From positions 7,099,495-7,163,494 of the forward strand of contig OZ234502.1 in assembly GCA_965153455.1 (NCBI GenBank): 64,000 bases of DNA. Direction: 5' to 3'. The notes below the pieces were generated by a model. The model searched no databases. It saw nothing but the letters and a program-made list of their open reading frames with translations, and was not told the DNA's origin. The position numbers and the translations under genes are program-made. Position 1 is the first letter of the stretch. Each line of letters opens with the position of its first letter. Positions 12,931 through 26,500 of the stretch are shown here, piece after piece. The stretch is from Sphagnum compactum. Lineage: Eukaryota; Bryophyta; Sphagnopsida; Sphagnales.

Positions 12931-13376
12931 TCGAACTTGGGAGGCACGTCATCTAATTAAGAAAACTAGTTAATGAAATGCTACCAAATCAATATCAGAC
13001 TCCAAATGTGGTAAAATGATTTCACGTATGTAAGTGGGTAGGTATCAGAGGTACTAGAGAATGTAAGTGGTTACTATGTAAGTAGGTAGCTACTGGGTAG
13101 TTGGATGCATGGGGATGAATCATACATAGGTAACCACTACTATAGTTAGCTGTGAAACAAGAATACAACACAAAAGTGTTTCCTATGCACACACCATCCA
13201 TCCTACATGGGTGTGCACTGCTTAGTCAGTGGGAACCCTGGTAACTCAATTGTCATTCATCCACAGCATAGTTGTCATGGGTTTCCCATGGATGGTGGGC
13301 TTGGTGTGCACTGGATGCTTGATGACAATTAATCCACTTCTGCCCACCCGAACCCAACCCACTTTGATTTCAATTC
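12931..13376. other. Intergenic sequence with short internal repeats
   Basis: TAAGTAGGTAG-type short repeats at 13020-13110 and a GGTGTGCACT pair near 13210 and 13300. No gene is seen. Confidence 0.35.
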
Positions 13377-13674
13377 TTTTGACATCTAGTTTTGTGTTAA
13401 TTTGACGGCCTTTGAATTCTCCAGTTATCTAATACTTTTGTACATTTCCCAAAATCAGCAGTGTGTTTATAAATAAAGTTGTGCAGAGTTTTGATGAACT
13501 TTGAATCTAATCCTGATGATTTGAGTCAACAACATACTGCAAGTAAATTTTGATACAACCCTGCAAAACTTTATTAGTAAACACTATGTAGATTTGGAAA
13601 ATGTACAAAGGAATAAGAATAAAGAAAAGGGAGAATTTAGGGGACATCAAGTTAGCTCAAGCTAGATGTCAAAA
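13377..13674. repeat. Foldback MITE, about 298 bp, with 3-bp flanking TTC
   Basis: The ends are TTTTGACATCTAG and its reverse complement CTAGATGTCAAAA. Pairing continues inwards: TTTGTACATTTCCC with GGAAAATGTACAAA, and AATAAAGTT with AACTTTATT. TTC directly flanks both ends, consistent with a 3-bp target duplication. No coding capacity. Alternative: a small-RNA hairpin. Confidence 0.65.
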
Positions 13675-14149
13675 TTCCCAGTTGCTACCTTAAAAATAGC
13701 AACAAGGAATCTCTCCACATGTGGGTGTTGTGTGTACCTCACCCTCTAAAACCAAAGGTTCTCCTGGGAATCAATGAAGGGAGACCCAGAAGGGATATTT
13801 TAGTCTGAGAAACTCTTTGGCTAATTTACCGACTAAAGTGATGAGTGCGACTGACTGATCAATGACGATGCATTGCGAAGGCTCTAGAGTTCACTACTAC
13901 TATGTTTGGTGCCTCACATGCAGTAGGAAATTGAGTGGAATTTATGAGTGACTCTGTAGATCGATCATTTGCTCGACTCCTCCTTAGACTTTTTGGGCTG
14001 GCTGCCATGTGCTTTGACTTGAGTGCTTTGAGATTAATGTAAGATATATATTTCAAAAGAGTATCTCCATCGGTAGCTTGCTCAACATATTTTGAATGAA
14101 GGACGACATCCATGTACTGCTTAGGATTAGTCCCAGTGCTGTGATCGTA
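13675..14149. other. Unassigned intergenic sequence
   Basis: An 84-codon minus-strand frame at 13859-14113 has no recognisable motif. Nothing else is supported. Confidence 0.3.
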
Positions 14150-14770
14150 AGTGTATATATCATATATTTTTAATGACCAAACCTTTTTGTAAATTCATGT
14201 TAATTAGTTGTGTTTGCATCCCAAAGCTCAACTTTATTTCTGCAATGGGCCATTTTGATTGGCCCTTCACAAAAATTATGTTACTTTGATATCTCCTGAA
14301 CATCAGCATTTTGTACCAATATAGAACTATGGCAATCCTGTTCCAAGGAATATCTTGAATGCTTCACCTCATTGTTTGAGTAAAACTTTCATTTTAAACT
14401 TTGTTTATCCTCATTTTTTGTCTCAATTTTTATAAGAGCTTAGATATTTATGGTGATTTATATTAGTTAATTTAATTCGTTGTGGTGCATCCCAAAGCAC
14501 AAATGTTTTGATGGGGCTTTTTTTCTTTATTTTTATTGCAATGGGCCATTTGGTTTGCCCATCACCAAAAACATTATGAAATCCCTCTCCCTCCTCAAAT
14601 AGAAATCGCATTTTTTACATTGTTTTACATAGCTGGGTAAAACCATGTAAATGTATTCTTATTTAAATTACATTATTTTACATGACCAGGTAAAACCATA
14701 TAAATGTATTTGCTTTTACACTTACACAAAACGTAAGTCCTAAATCATTTACATGCACAACATTGATCAG
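14150..14770 (+). repeat. Dispersed repeat family R1, partial copies
   Basis: Two successive partial copies share TTTTTAATGACCAAACCTTT and GCAATGGGCCATTT...CCCATCACCAAAAACATTATG with 470-740 and with 17205-16960 (inverted). The right end again is rich in TTTACAC words (14600-14770). Confidence 0.55.
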
Positions 14771-16959
14771 TACGTGTCATTTTTTGGGCTACCAAGGTAC
14801 TATGGTAAACATATAAAGGATCCAATGCTTGTAAATTGTGTTATAAAATAAAATGATTGAATTGGATGGTTTTAACAATTAATTGAGGTGGTTGATTCTA
14901 AATAGTCTCTCTCACCTTATCCCATCTCATTTTCCATGGTTATGGGTGAGGATTGGGAGACACTTTTGTCACCAAAATAGGGGTATGGGTGAAGCTACTC
15001 TACACAGGCGACCCTCGTGTTGGAAAAGATATGATTGGATGAATTGGGGCCAAACTTATCCCCCAAAAAACATATAAAATGAAAGGACAAAATAGTAGAG
15101 TCAGAAGCCACCCCTGAATCAAGCAGCCAAAGCCTTGATCCTAGGAGTTCCCAGCCAGTAAAGACATGAAGAACATTTCTAGAGTTGAATCTCCATATTC
15201 CTAAATTCAAAGTCAGAATTTTTAACATAGGATTATAGGATTAGTGTAGAAAATTACACAATTATAGGACATCTAGGGAATGCCTAGGTATGAAATAAAC
15301 GTCTATATGGCCAATCAGATTGTTAGATTTAGAGCTTTGCATTGTTTTCGGAGAGTTAACTTTAGTAAACATTATAATAGCATCTTAGGCTCGTAACTAG
15401 ATGCAAAGAAAACATTTGTGGCCAATGAGATTGTTTGAATAGGCACCTTTAATTTTTTTTAAGGGTTGACTGAGTGCATTAGTATTTACATGTTGCATGT
15501 TAATGACATGCAAATTATAAAGAGCTTTTAACAATAATTAGTGTAGTTTGTGCCATTGGCCCAAGTGTGAACACATTATTTATTCTTCACATTTTCGGAA
15601 TTGAAAATTTCTAAATTCAGCAATGTGAACATATTAAGGGCTTCACTGAGTTTTCCTTCCGAACCCAATTTTTGCAATTTATTTGAATTTCCAGCAACAA
15701 AATCCACTCAAAAGTCACAATATCTTCCACACCTTAGCTCTAAAAATTGTGAAATAAAATCTATTAAATCTGACTCCCTAAGGGCTTTCCAACAACACCA
15801 AGAGCTCCCCCAAATTCCAATACAGTTTTCAATTTCAATTTAATTTAGTATTCATTGAGAAAATGGTTCAATAATCAACAACTTTCACACTGTAGCTCCG
15901 AACAGCCTCAAACCAAGTCTGTGCACCCTAGCTCATTGAAAGCTTTCTGAAAATACCAAGAGCACAGCATTAAGTGCCGTGGTTTGGGAGATCTCAGCTT
16001 GACAAAACAAAACAAACTACCTTGCTTCATAGAGAGATAGATATGGAGTTTTTTAACACATCATTCTCTGATTTCACTCAAAGATTTTACTCAGGGTGCT
16101 CCTCATATGAATAGACACAGTTCTTGCACATTACTTGTTCTGAAAGAATCTGGGTTCATTTAAAGAATTATTTACTGTTTCACTTGGCACCAGTCTAAGA
16201 AGGTCCTTAATATTATTGTACACACAATTTTCAGGCTGATTGGCCAATTTTTCCTACATGTTACTTTTTTGGCTTTCGAGTTTGCCATGTTTATTCCATC
16301 TTTCATAGGCTTTAAAAAGGATAAGGATGAAGAGGGCATCCATGCCTAAAGACACCTTGCCATCTTGTAGTGGTTCCATTGCCAAGAAATCATCATCCAA
16401 TGTGAGTATACTTGACCATGCACGGAGACATGTTTTTGACAGACCAGCATTAGACAGGTGCAACTAATTTCACTGGGCCCCGTAAACAACTCTCTTTTAA
16501 TTTCTATGAGGATTTTGAGGGATCTCCCCTACTAGAAGGACCCTATTGCCTTATTCCAGGGGGGGTGGCGGGGGGAGGCATCCTCCTAGTATACTCAAGT
16601 ATTGATAAATGTTTTAACAATGTCTGGTAACCAGATATGCTATGGTGAGTATTGATTCTTCTTTGAGTGCAAGATTTCAATCCTTTTTTTGCCCCTAACA
16701 ACTATCTTCCTCCCTTTAAAGAAAGCCACAGTGTAGTAAGAAAATGGTGAAACCAACCATTTCACAATTTGATGTTCTAATCAATGTTATGACAAAGGCC
16801 AAGTTTGGAATAACAGCAATAAGTAGGTTCACTTTCCTAGCACTTAAATTTGATTTTTTTATGTGACCCACCAAAATTCAAATGCTTTATATTGTTTAAT
16901 TGGAATCCATTTTTCTTGCAACAAAAATATTATTTTATTGGGTATGGTATAGTTTTGTG
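14771..16959. other. AT-rich intergenic sequence
   Basis: No gene, RNA or clear repeat could be supported. There is a G-rich run at 16560-16580. Confidence 0.35.
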
Positions 16960-18420
16960 CATGTAAATGGTTTGCGACTTACACTCCTTGCAAGCGCAAA
17001 ATTGTGTGAATTTATTTTATGTTGTGTAAAACAGTGTAAATGTAAGACAATGTTAAAAATTTGATTTTTATTTGGGAGGGAGGGATTTTATAATGTTTTT
17101 GGTGATAGGCCAACCAGATGGTCCATTGCAAAAAGAAATCATCAAAATATGCATTCACAATTAATTAATATGAATTTGTAAAAAGGTATGGTTATTAAGA
17201 GTATAAGGTAAACCGGCCCATCATTGAACATCTGCTTATGACCAAACATTTGGGCAGATTTTTCTGAATTCTTCTCCATTTTGAGTGATTTAAAATGTTA
17301 TAGGAGCACCTTCTCAAGCTCTACAAATCATCTTTGAAATGCAAAGCCAAAGGATCAACCAAAAAAGAACAATGAAAAAATATGATTTTTCAAATTGCAA
17401 AACATGTTGCTTTTCATATTTTTTCATTTTAAACCCTCTTGCTTTCAAACCTCATAACTTTTTTTTATTTCTTATTCATTTTAAACGATTTAAAGTGTTA
17501 TAAGAGCATTAAAATGTTATAGGAACACCACCTGAAGTTTTACAAGTCATCTTTGAACTCTAATAACAATAAAGCAACATACAAAGAATGTTTTGAGTGT
17601 ACAAGAATCAGCCTTTGTAGGGTTCCAATGTTTTGTTTTTTAAAGTTCTTGACCTTGACCCCCTCTATTTTGGGGGCCCATAACTTTTCAATTCTTTTTT
17701 TTTTTTTTTTTGATAAGTTTTAGTGCATCAAATGTGCCAATAAGAGGGGTTTAAGTTTTGTTTAAACACCAAAAATAACGAAGCCCTCCCCTTGGATTCG
17801 GCCTACCCTGAGCTCTTAAATGTTTAGTTATCAATTGGTTTACCTTACAATAAAAGTTCCAACAAATAGGGGAAACATAGCACTATGAGTTTGGTCTAAA
17901 TAGGGTGAGGTTTTTTTTAATTGTCTAAACAAACCATTAATATTAAAGGGGGGTGAAACTCAAAAACCATCATTTTTTTTGGTGATAAACTAAGTTTCAC
18001 CATGTTTTTCCTTTTTCATTAGTGCCTCCATTGCTGCTACATATATTTTCACTATTCTTACTTATACATGTATTATAATTGCCCTCAAACTTTGTGCATT
18101 AAAAGCTTAGTTTCAACATTTTATACCCAAATTTAATAAATTTTCTTTACTTTATAGATACCACTGAAAGAGAAGTGAAAGGAGGAGGTCCAAAAACAAG
18201 ATGATTTTACAAATAACTTTATTACATATACATTTAAACATTTCAAAACATTTGCACAAGGTCATGTAAGTGTAAAGATATATATATATATACACAACAA
18301 CATTATAAATGTAAATGTAAAAAAATCAAACATATAAATGTGAATGATATACACTAACACAAGAATTACATGCCATATATACGACTATCGACATTTATAA
18401 ACACAACATTGGTATAATTC
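16960..18420 (-). repeat. Dispersed repeat family R1, inverted copy with an insertion
   Basis: Read on the minus strand, 18420-17860 parallels 1-430 and 17205-16960 parallels 480-730. The intervening 17210-17860 has no counterpart in copy 1 and is probably inserted DNA. Landmarks include TGGTGAAACT, CAGCAATGGAGGCACTAATG and CAAAAACATTATAAAATCCC in the minus-strand reading. Confidence 0.55.
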
Positions 18421-21400
18421 AAGGTTCATATTCATTGTGATAGAGACTACTCCATGTTGATGGTCTAATACATTGTCCCAAAACAAAACAAGAAATGAGA
18501 TCAAACTACAAATTGAACCTTTTTCATTCCCCTTTGAATGTTCACACCTTGCCAAAACAAAATTACTAGTTTGTTAAAAGTTAAAACATTACAATATTAT
18601 AAAAAAATTTGAAAATATGTATAGACCTCAAAATGATAGAGGACGAAAGTAAGATTATTTGAATTTTGAACAAACATATGATAATGAATACAAAAACCCA
18701 CCCCTTAATATGTTTGTCAATTGTCGTGTAAAATATTTAGCACACCTTTCATTGTGTTATTTCAATAATTTCGTTTTTAGGAGCCAGTTGGTGGTCAATT
18801 ATTTAAGTATTCACACTCTTTAATTGCATCTTCAGATTTTGTCTTTCTCACTGAAGGGTTTTGGTAATTTGTATTTTTTATGGGTTGTATGACTTATGCA
18901 TGGGTGAACATTGTCATCAAAAAAAATTATAGTTACACATTATAAATAAAATCTACAATTATAATAAGAATAAATTGCAAGTGTTGAAAACTAATTGAGG
19001 CATCCATAATTCAAACACAATCAATAATGTCAGAAAACAACAATTCTAGAAATTTCCAAAAATTAAAACTCTTTTTTAATACACAAAAGGTTTTTCTTTT
19101 GTTGTGCCTTGACTATTCAACATGTTTGAAAATATTGGGAACTTGCTAACAAAACACACAACTATTGAGATTTCTTACTCAAGGAGTAAATATGAATAAA
19201 TAACAATATCTGCGGTATTTTTAACAATCATGCCGTTGTTTTGCTTTTGTTTTTAACATTGACCTCCACATTGCGGTGAATTCTCAACAAGGACTTTGGT
19301 ATTTGTGAAACCTATGTCCTTCATAAGATGATGAAATTTTTAAATATGCTCTACATAAACCTTATGGACGTTGAAACCTATCAAATGGGAAGCACATATA
19401 TAGGAAACATTGGTAAAGGCATCCTTCACCCAAATAACTTTTTTGATTTAAAGGAAAATTTGGAGAGTCCACTCATGATTTGTTCCTAATAAATGTTCCA
19501 CTTTCATTCACTTCATTAGAGATATAATTATTTTTTCATTAAAGCAAAACTTATAAAAAGAAATAAAAAATCGTTATATAAAAGCTTGAAGACCTATTCA
19601 TTGAAATTCACATAATGACCTTTTATTTCAAGGTTGTGGTCAAGGTGACACCTTGTCATTTTCGGCTAAACAAAAACATAATTTGTCCCTCATGTTCATC
19701 TTGTGATAGGTCCATTATTCCCATTATCATCATTATGTAAATGTATTCTGTTTACTTCAGAATCCCCCTATCGCCGCGATTGGAGAGGTGGTGTTCCACA
19801 CTTGCAGCTGTCCACATAAGAAACAAACAAACAGTGAGAAAGACTTAGGCAGCAGCTGGACTCATCACCTCTGCAGATCCAACTGCCAATCATTCAGCAT
19901 GATCATTTGCAACATGCTTCTCCTCAGTGCCACTCACTTCATCATGATGAGCATGATTGCCATTGCCCTCTAGCCTGTCAGTATTGGGTCTAGTCTGGTT
20001 TTTGCCCACGAAAATGTCCAACTGTCTTTTTCCCTGGCTCAAAATTGGAAATCAGAGAGCTTGTGCATCCATGAAAAGCAATTCTGCTGGTGAAGTATCC
20101 TGTCCAGTAGTAGTGTGGTCTGTCTGCATACCTACATCATTAGCAGCTATGTGCTATTAGATTTTGAGAAACAGTACAGAAAGCAGGTTGCAGAAACTCC
20201 CTTTACTTCATAGCGCACATCTGGGAATTGTCCAACAGTAGTAAAACAAAAAGTCACAGAAAGTTAAGACTCAAAAGTGTAGACATTATCTACCTCAATA
20301 GTGAGGGAAAAGCAAGGTATTTAACCCGAAGTTACGTACAAATCTCACCAGGTTCACATAGTGAACGAGCTTATCCATTTGCTTCAACCAGATGTTGGCA
20401 ACATATATGCAAAGTCATAAAAAACGATCCACATAAGATGGTTTGTCTGATACTTTTTGCTCTGTGCACGTCCAAGTACTGTGATCAGTTCTTGTGCACC
20501 ACACACAAATCAAAGCACCAATTCAGCAGTCAATTTTCTTCTTGTTAGTTTACCAGCCTGAACAGTTTCCTTCTAAAACCTTGCATCAAGAGTCTCTGCA
20601 CGGCTAATCACAGCCAGAGCTTCAAGACCTTGCAAAGGACACCTGCCAAGCCCATCAGTATCCATTGCCACCCCTTCTGTACACTGCTTCTACCTACTTA
20701 TCAAGTCAACTACGTTGAAAAGTCTGAAAGGTATGAAACTGGGGACCCAAAAGAATAGCTGCATGAATCACATAACACAAACAGAATATGACTTGCTGTC
20801 CCATTACAAACCTGGTTTTGAGCATACTCGGTAAAGAGATCAACTCAGTCAGGTACATTGTAGTCATTGAGATATGCTTTATCCTGCAGATTGTACCCAA
20901 CAGTGATAGAATCCCCATTATATATGAGATTGCAGAGAAAACCACCCCATGATAACACTTTAATGGTGACTGTTGTGTCAGTTTTCCGCCAAAGAAAAAC
21001 AAAAGCATTTAGGTGATCACCTGGATAGGATAAATTTTGGAGCTAATGTCAAAGCTGAAGCCTGAATGTGGCTGGCTCATAATGGTGCCACAGAATCTCA
21101 GTAAAGATCTGCCCCAAAGGTCAACAGCTTGCACTTGGTTTTACACTCAAAATACTAAGCCAACATCAACTGAGATCACTAATGTGCAACTCCAAACTTG
21201 GATGCAAAATTACCAGTGATTGTAGTCATCCCAATACAATCAAGAGCTTGCAATTGGGTGCATACACTTCATAAAAAGAGTACCCACTGTTGCTATTAAA
21301 GCTATTGCTGCGTGGAAGAAGAAAATTCAACCAAACAAAACCCCTTCCCTGAAATGGTTCGTTAGTGACACAATGCAATAAGAGGTACTTCCTACCTCTG

Positions 21401-22089
21401 CAGATGACCCTGGCGACTTGGGGCCCTGCCATATCATGTGTCCATGGTCTGATCTTTGTGGCATTGCAACAGATCTTGATAATCAGCTCTTGCATAGTTC
21501 AATGCACTGAAACCCATCTGCAGCACAAGCACCAATTGGATACTAATTGAACTGATGTGGCAATTGAACTCACTCCATACGAACAACTTTATCCCACCTC
21601 ATATGGGAGCGAGTGCAAAGCATGACACCAACATAGAAAGCTCAAAAGATTTATTAAGAGAGACATGGCCCACTGCATCACATATTAATACAGAGAAGAG
21701 CTCACATCTTTCAACCCAAGGGCAATACCTAATTCCTCTTATAAAATTTGGACCATGCAGAGTGGTGGCTTTGCAGCTCAGAACAATATTCAAAACAAAA
21801 GCTTCAAAGAAAAAATTGCACAAAATTGATGAAAAAAAGTTTTGACCTTGGCAGCAAGGAGGTACACCAAGGAGCCACACTTCAACTGCAAAAGATAAAG
21901 AAGGTACTCACAATGCATACCATTGAGTGTGGTAGGGTTCATTTTACATGCTTTTGACACTATCAAATGCAGAGAAGCCCCTTTGGCAACAGACTCCAGA
22001 ATCATCATACCTCCAGGCTATTTGCTGGTACTAAATCCAAATGCACTACCTGCAAGATACCTACAAGAAAACATGAAAGATAAAAAGCC
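18421..22089. other. Intergenic sequence, with a composition shift near 19740
   Basis: 18421-19740 is AT-rich with no supported feature. From about 19740 the base composition becomes more balanced and remains so to about 28850, marking a gene island. Open frames at 19788-22010 lack domains, overlap on both strands and are not called. The last few hundred bases before 22090 may be the 3' UTR of the minus-strand gene. Confidence 0.4.
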
Positions 22090-23596
22090 CTAGAATATCT
22101 TCTTCAGAAACCTGCCAAGAGTTCGTCCTTTTGGCCTCCACCACTCCGTCACATCTGCATACTTATCAACACTATACTCCCACAGTTCTGTGGACTTTAT
22201 TACCAGAACTTCCTTAGAATCAGTTGCAGCCTGGCCACTCTTTAGGTAAAGCACTCCAGCAGATCTCCTGGAAATTGCAGCATTTTTCAATTCCTGGAGC
22301 TTTGAGTCTATAAACAACCTTGTCCTTTCTGGGAGCTTCCCTGATTGGGCATCTCTGTAAAGCTCTGAGCTTGTCAACTTTAGCAACTCCCTAGAATGTG
22401 CCGTCTTCTCCTTCAGGACGTGCATTGCATGCACTGCTTGACAGCATTGCCAAATCACAAAACCTGTTCCCAGAGGCCCCAGTATCCATAGTGGTGCAAG
22501 ATCTTGTGACACTGCTGGTCCAAAACTGATCATCACCAACACGTAGAAAGGGATGCTGCACAAACCCAGAAATGTCCCAGATATCACTTCAGCATATATT
22601 CTTAGGTACTGAGAAATTCTCCAAATTTACAAATCAGAAAAAACAAAACAAACAAAACATAAAACTGAGGAGTGGCTTGAACAACAGCAACAGTCACAAG
22701 CATGCTTAAAGATCTTCAACAGCAACATGCCTGGTAGTTATCAGCTACCATAACATGATCCCCACTGACTTCATCAGCTCCCAGGAGTCCATGGGGGCTA
22801 AGATCATGAATCACCAACATACTGAGCTTCTGGCACAAGGAGACCAGCACTAACAGGAAGACTCGGCCATGAAGACGGGCTAGTTCAGAAAAACCTAAAA
22901 TTGATGGAGAAGACCAAGGATACCACAAAGACAAACAAAGAAGAAAAGTAAAAGGAGAAAACCCTAAGAGGGAAAGAGGAAGAGAAAAGAGAGAAATCAA
23001 GATAATGAATTTTCAGATCATGATCTTATGAGCACAAAGTCAACTTGTAAAAGATCCTCACTCAGGATTAAGAAGCCCATGAAAGACACAATTTGAAGAT
23101 TCCAAAGGCAGAAACGCCACTTCAGTTCACAAGTTCCTGTTGAGTTTCTGATACTAATTAGCTATGTCTCATGTTGATGGCCATATATAGGAGGCAAAGA
23201 TTCTTACAAGATGACAATGGGCCACTTGATCCAGAGATCCAAATTTTGCCACAATCTGGCACCCTGCATGCTCAAAGGGGATGACCTAAAATCTGTTACC
23301 AACTGCCTTGCATCAAGGCCTTGGATTCTGTGTTTTGCATCCTGAAATCCCTGTTTTGCAGTTTCAAGAATTCCATGCTGACGGAGATCTGCTATACCCT
23401 CTTGCAGGCCTTGCCAGGTGACAGTCAGCAACTGCTTCCTCCCCTCCACCCAGTTTCCTTGTTGCCAATCTGATGAAGCTAAGAAGTCAATGACCGCCCC
23501 AAATGGAAGTGCAGAGAGCCTTTTGGATTGCACTGCCAGGTTCCTGCCCAAAGGACTTGAAAATTTTCCACTGCTGCTACTACACACCAAAAACAT
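22090..23596 (-). CDS. Probable plastid membrane protein of unknown function, 2 exons, 305 aa
   Basis: Exons 23596-23208 and 22618-22090 are joined in phase 2 by a 589-nt intron (GTAAGA..TTGGAG, with a T-rich tract before the acceptor). The junction gives WIKWPIVIL followed by ISQYLRIYAEVISGTF in one frame. The N-terminus (about residues 1-37) is rich in Ser, Arg and Lys and poor in acids, as plastid transit peptides are. Hydrophobic segments lie at about 141-163 and 171-190, around SQDLAPLWILGPLG. The remainder is a soluble, charged C-terminal domain ending GRFLKKIF. From memory it resembles a conserved plant-specific chloroplast protein family (EMB2759-like); that is uncertain and no symbol is given. 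The start is the first in-frame ATG. A further 5' exon ending at the donor near 24190 (ATG|GTAACT) is possible. Confidence 0.7.
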
Positions 23597-26500
23597 ACAT
23601 AAATCACTCTCACCCTTGCAATTCCTGGATGTAATTTGAGATAGCCAAGATGATTTCAAGGCCCAGATGGCGTCACAATGACTGTGCTCCCCAACTCTGG
23701 ATGCAATATTAGATCACCCAATTAAACAAAAGTTTGATGCCATAGTAGTTAGGAGACACAGGGATTCTGAGTGGTATGACATGATGTAGCAGTCAGTCTC
23801 TAGAAAGAGTCTTTAGACAGGGACTGACCAGCAGAGGTATTGAGTATTGGAAGCACGCCTCCCTGGTCTGAAGCTAGCTCCCTCGTAGGTGGTACAACAG
23901 CAGATGGCACGCCCTGGGCTCCTTGCCAGCCTTCCTGTAACAGTCACAGGTTGCAAGCTGCTGCATGCTGCCGCCTGCTGCAGTAGCTAGGGTCACTAGT
24001 CATTAGCACCCGGAATGAAAACAAGCGAACGCATGAAACATCCAACAACAACAAAAGAAGAAGAAGAAGACACAAGCAAAAAACCAACACAAATTCTTAC
24101 ACCATCTTCACACTGGAAAAATAAAATCCTACCTCGTAGAAAAAGGGGTTGACAACAGGACCTGGATTTTTTAGAGCACAGGAGAGTTACCATGATGATG
24201 CTTGCTGCAGGAAAGTGTGGTTATAGCTCTTGCTTTCTGGCTTGCTTGCTCTCTCTCTCCCTCTCTCTTCGCACAATTCGTTGCTTCCTTCTGAATTGAA
24301 GGATTTTGCTGTTGTGAAAAGGTCTGACCTAAATTGAACCCTAAATTGCAGTAGTGGATTTTGCTCTTGCGAATAAGTGCTCTTAGTCTCCACCAACAAT
24401 AAAAAAACTACTTACACATTGCCGCTTAATGAAGGGAAGCGAGCATCCAGGAGGTACCAATTGTGGTTCACAGCAGGTAATAGATTACCAATGGCTTTTG
24501 CATTTAGGGTTTTGAGAACACACAGGAATGCACCAGGAGCGGTTCTGCAAAACCCAGCACGTATCATGGTCCTTCTCTTTTGTCTCCCCATTTTCTTCTT
24601 CTTCTTCCTTCTGGGGGTGTTCAATAAAAATGCTGATTTAGTAAAGAAGATCATGTGTGCCTCGACCTCGATCAGGATTGGGGCGACCAATGTGCAAACC
24701 TTGGATGTTTGCCCAACGTTTTGAGCAGATTACTATTCGATATGTATCTACACCCACTGTCAGGAACTGATGCAGTTGGTGTAATGGCGGCTACTCACTG
24801 TCATTCATGATGAAGGAGAGGGTCTGATACTTTGTGAGTGACGCTCCCAAGGTTTTGACTGCACTCATTCTTGTTGTGCATGTTTGGGTTTGGCCTGAAA
24901 CTAACACATGACATGATGAAGGTTATCTTTTTGAATTTTCTCTGTAGTCACATTAGTATATGATGTTTACAGTCATTAGATTCATTCCAAATTGTTTCAC
25001 ATGTTCTAACGACATATTGAGAACATTGTTGTGTAAACAGATTTAAAACCTTGCAGTAGTATAGATTTTGATCTTAAAACATGAAAAACCAAGCATTGGT
25101 TATACTTGTTGCAGGAGGTGTTATTGTAACTGCACCCTATTAGTGTATATATTACTATAGGTTCCTCTTTTTGCCAAATGATTTTGGTGTCATGTAGTTG
25201 AATTTTTTGTGTGTGATGTGGGCAACAGACCAAGACCACAGGGTGGGGTGGGAGAACTGTCAGTTTGTCAAAGAAGCAATAACTTCAATGCTGTTTTCTC
25301 CATTGTGTACAGTTCCTGGTTACAGAACAAAATGTCTCCTTATTTCAAAGCCAAATAATTGTATGTATCTGGTTCATTCTCATTTTTTTGTTGGGCTTTT
25401 CCTTTTCAGACCTTTCCCCCTTGCTCTGTTTCTCTTGTTTCTTAAGGCCTGTTGTTATTCTCCTTCTTGAGCTAGCCAGCACCATGGCTGAGTTTTCCTA
25501 TTGCTGCTGCTCTTGGGACAGAAGCTCAGTCCATTTGTTAATGTCTGACATTAACCTGGACTCATTGCAAGGAACTGATAAAGTTAGTCAGGATGTTATG
25601 GTAGGTGGTTGATGCCATACTTGTTGTGGATGACCAGTGCTCTTGTTCAAGCTGCTCAATATTCTGTTTGGTGGTTTGGTTTCTCTTTTCTTGAGGGGCA
25701 GTTCCCATTTTTTCATGGTGATTGTTGGTTTCTGGTTTTTTGGTCCGTTGTGAAATATTCAGTTCCTTGAATATTGAGAAATTCTCAGTACTTATGAAAA
25801 CATATATATATTCTCCCATTATCTTGATGTTAGGACATGATGACAGGCATGCATGACCTGTATACATTGCCTATTCAGTTCTCTACACTTAATGAAGATA
25901 CTCAGTAAGAAACACCACCTGACCAATGAGTGCCTCATCCTGGATTGTCTTTTCAGAATAGATTCTCTCTTCCACCTCCAAGCAAAGAAAAGTAGGGGAA
26001 AATGGAAGCTTGGAGAGCTTAGAACAGAAGAAGTCAAGCAACAGAGAAAATCAAAGTCCAGTCCAGTCAGTGCAGCTCCAAAGTCCTGAACCTCCCATGT
26101 CAAATAATCAGTTTGTACATCCTTGATCCAATTGGTAATGTGCTACAAATGCTTTAGGGAATGTCACTCCTATACATGAATGAGAGACTAGCTGTTTTTT
26201 CTGAATTTATCCACTATCACTCTACTTTGCTACAATGTAGTGCAGCTTGTACATATCTCACACCTTCAGAAAACATGTGGATGAGGGTGACTCCATAAGG
26301 CTTGGCAGATATCATACATGCTAAATGTAATGGTCTAACATGATATTGAAGATATGATTTTTCTATGTGATGGTTTGAGATGATATTGTGAACATGAATT
26401 TTGCAACAAATTTGCTTTCTGTACTCAGACTCAATGTGTTTCTAAACAGTTTGGGTTTGTGGTCCCATTGTGGTCAACAGTCTAAGATTATGCTTGTGCA

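Noticed and set aside
13859-14113. 84-codon minus-strand frame
   Set aside because: No motif, no matching splice sites, ordinary composition.
22716-23000. A middle exon of the 305-aa gene (behind the TTTTAG acceptor near 22895)
   Set aside because: A pyrimidine-rich tract and acceptor are present, but every frame that fits the upstream phase soon meets a stop or inserts a hydrophilic segment; direct joining of 23208 to 22618 is simpler.
24377-24724. 115-codon plus-strand frame with a hydrophobic stretch
   Set aside because: The hydrophobic run comes from a TTC/CTT-rich tract, an overlapping minus-strand frame is equally open, and no domain or splice context supports it.
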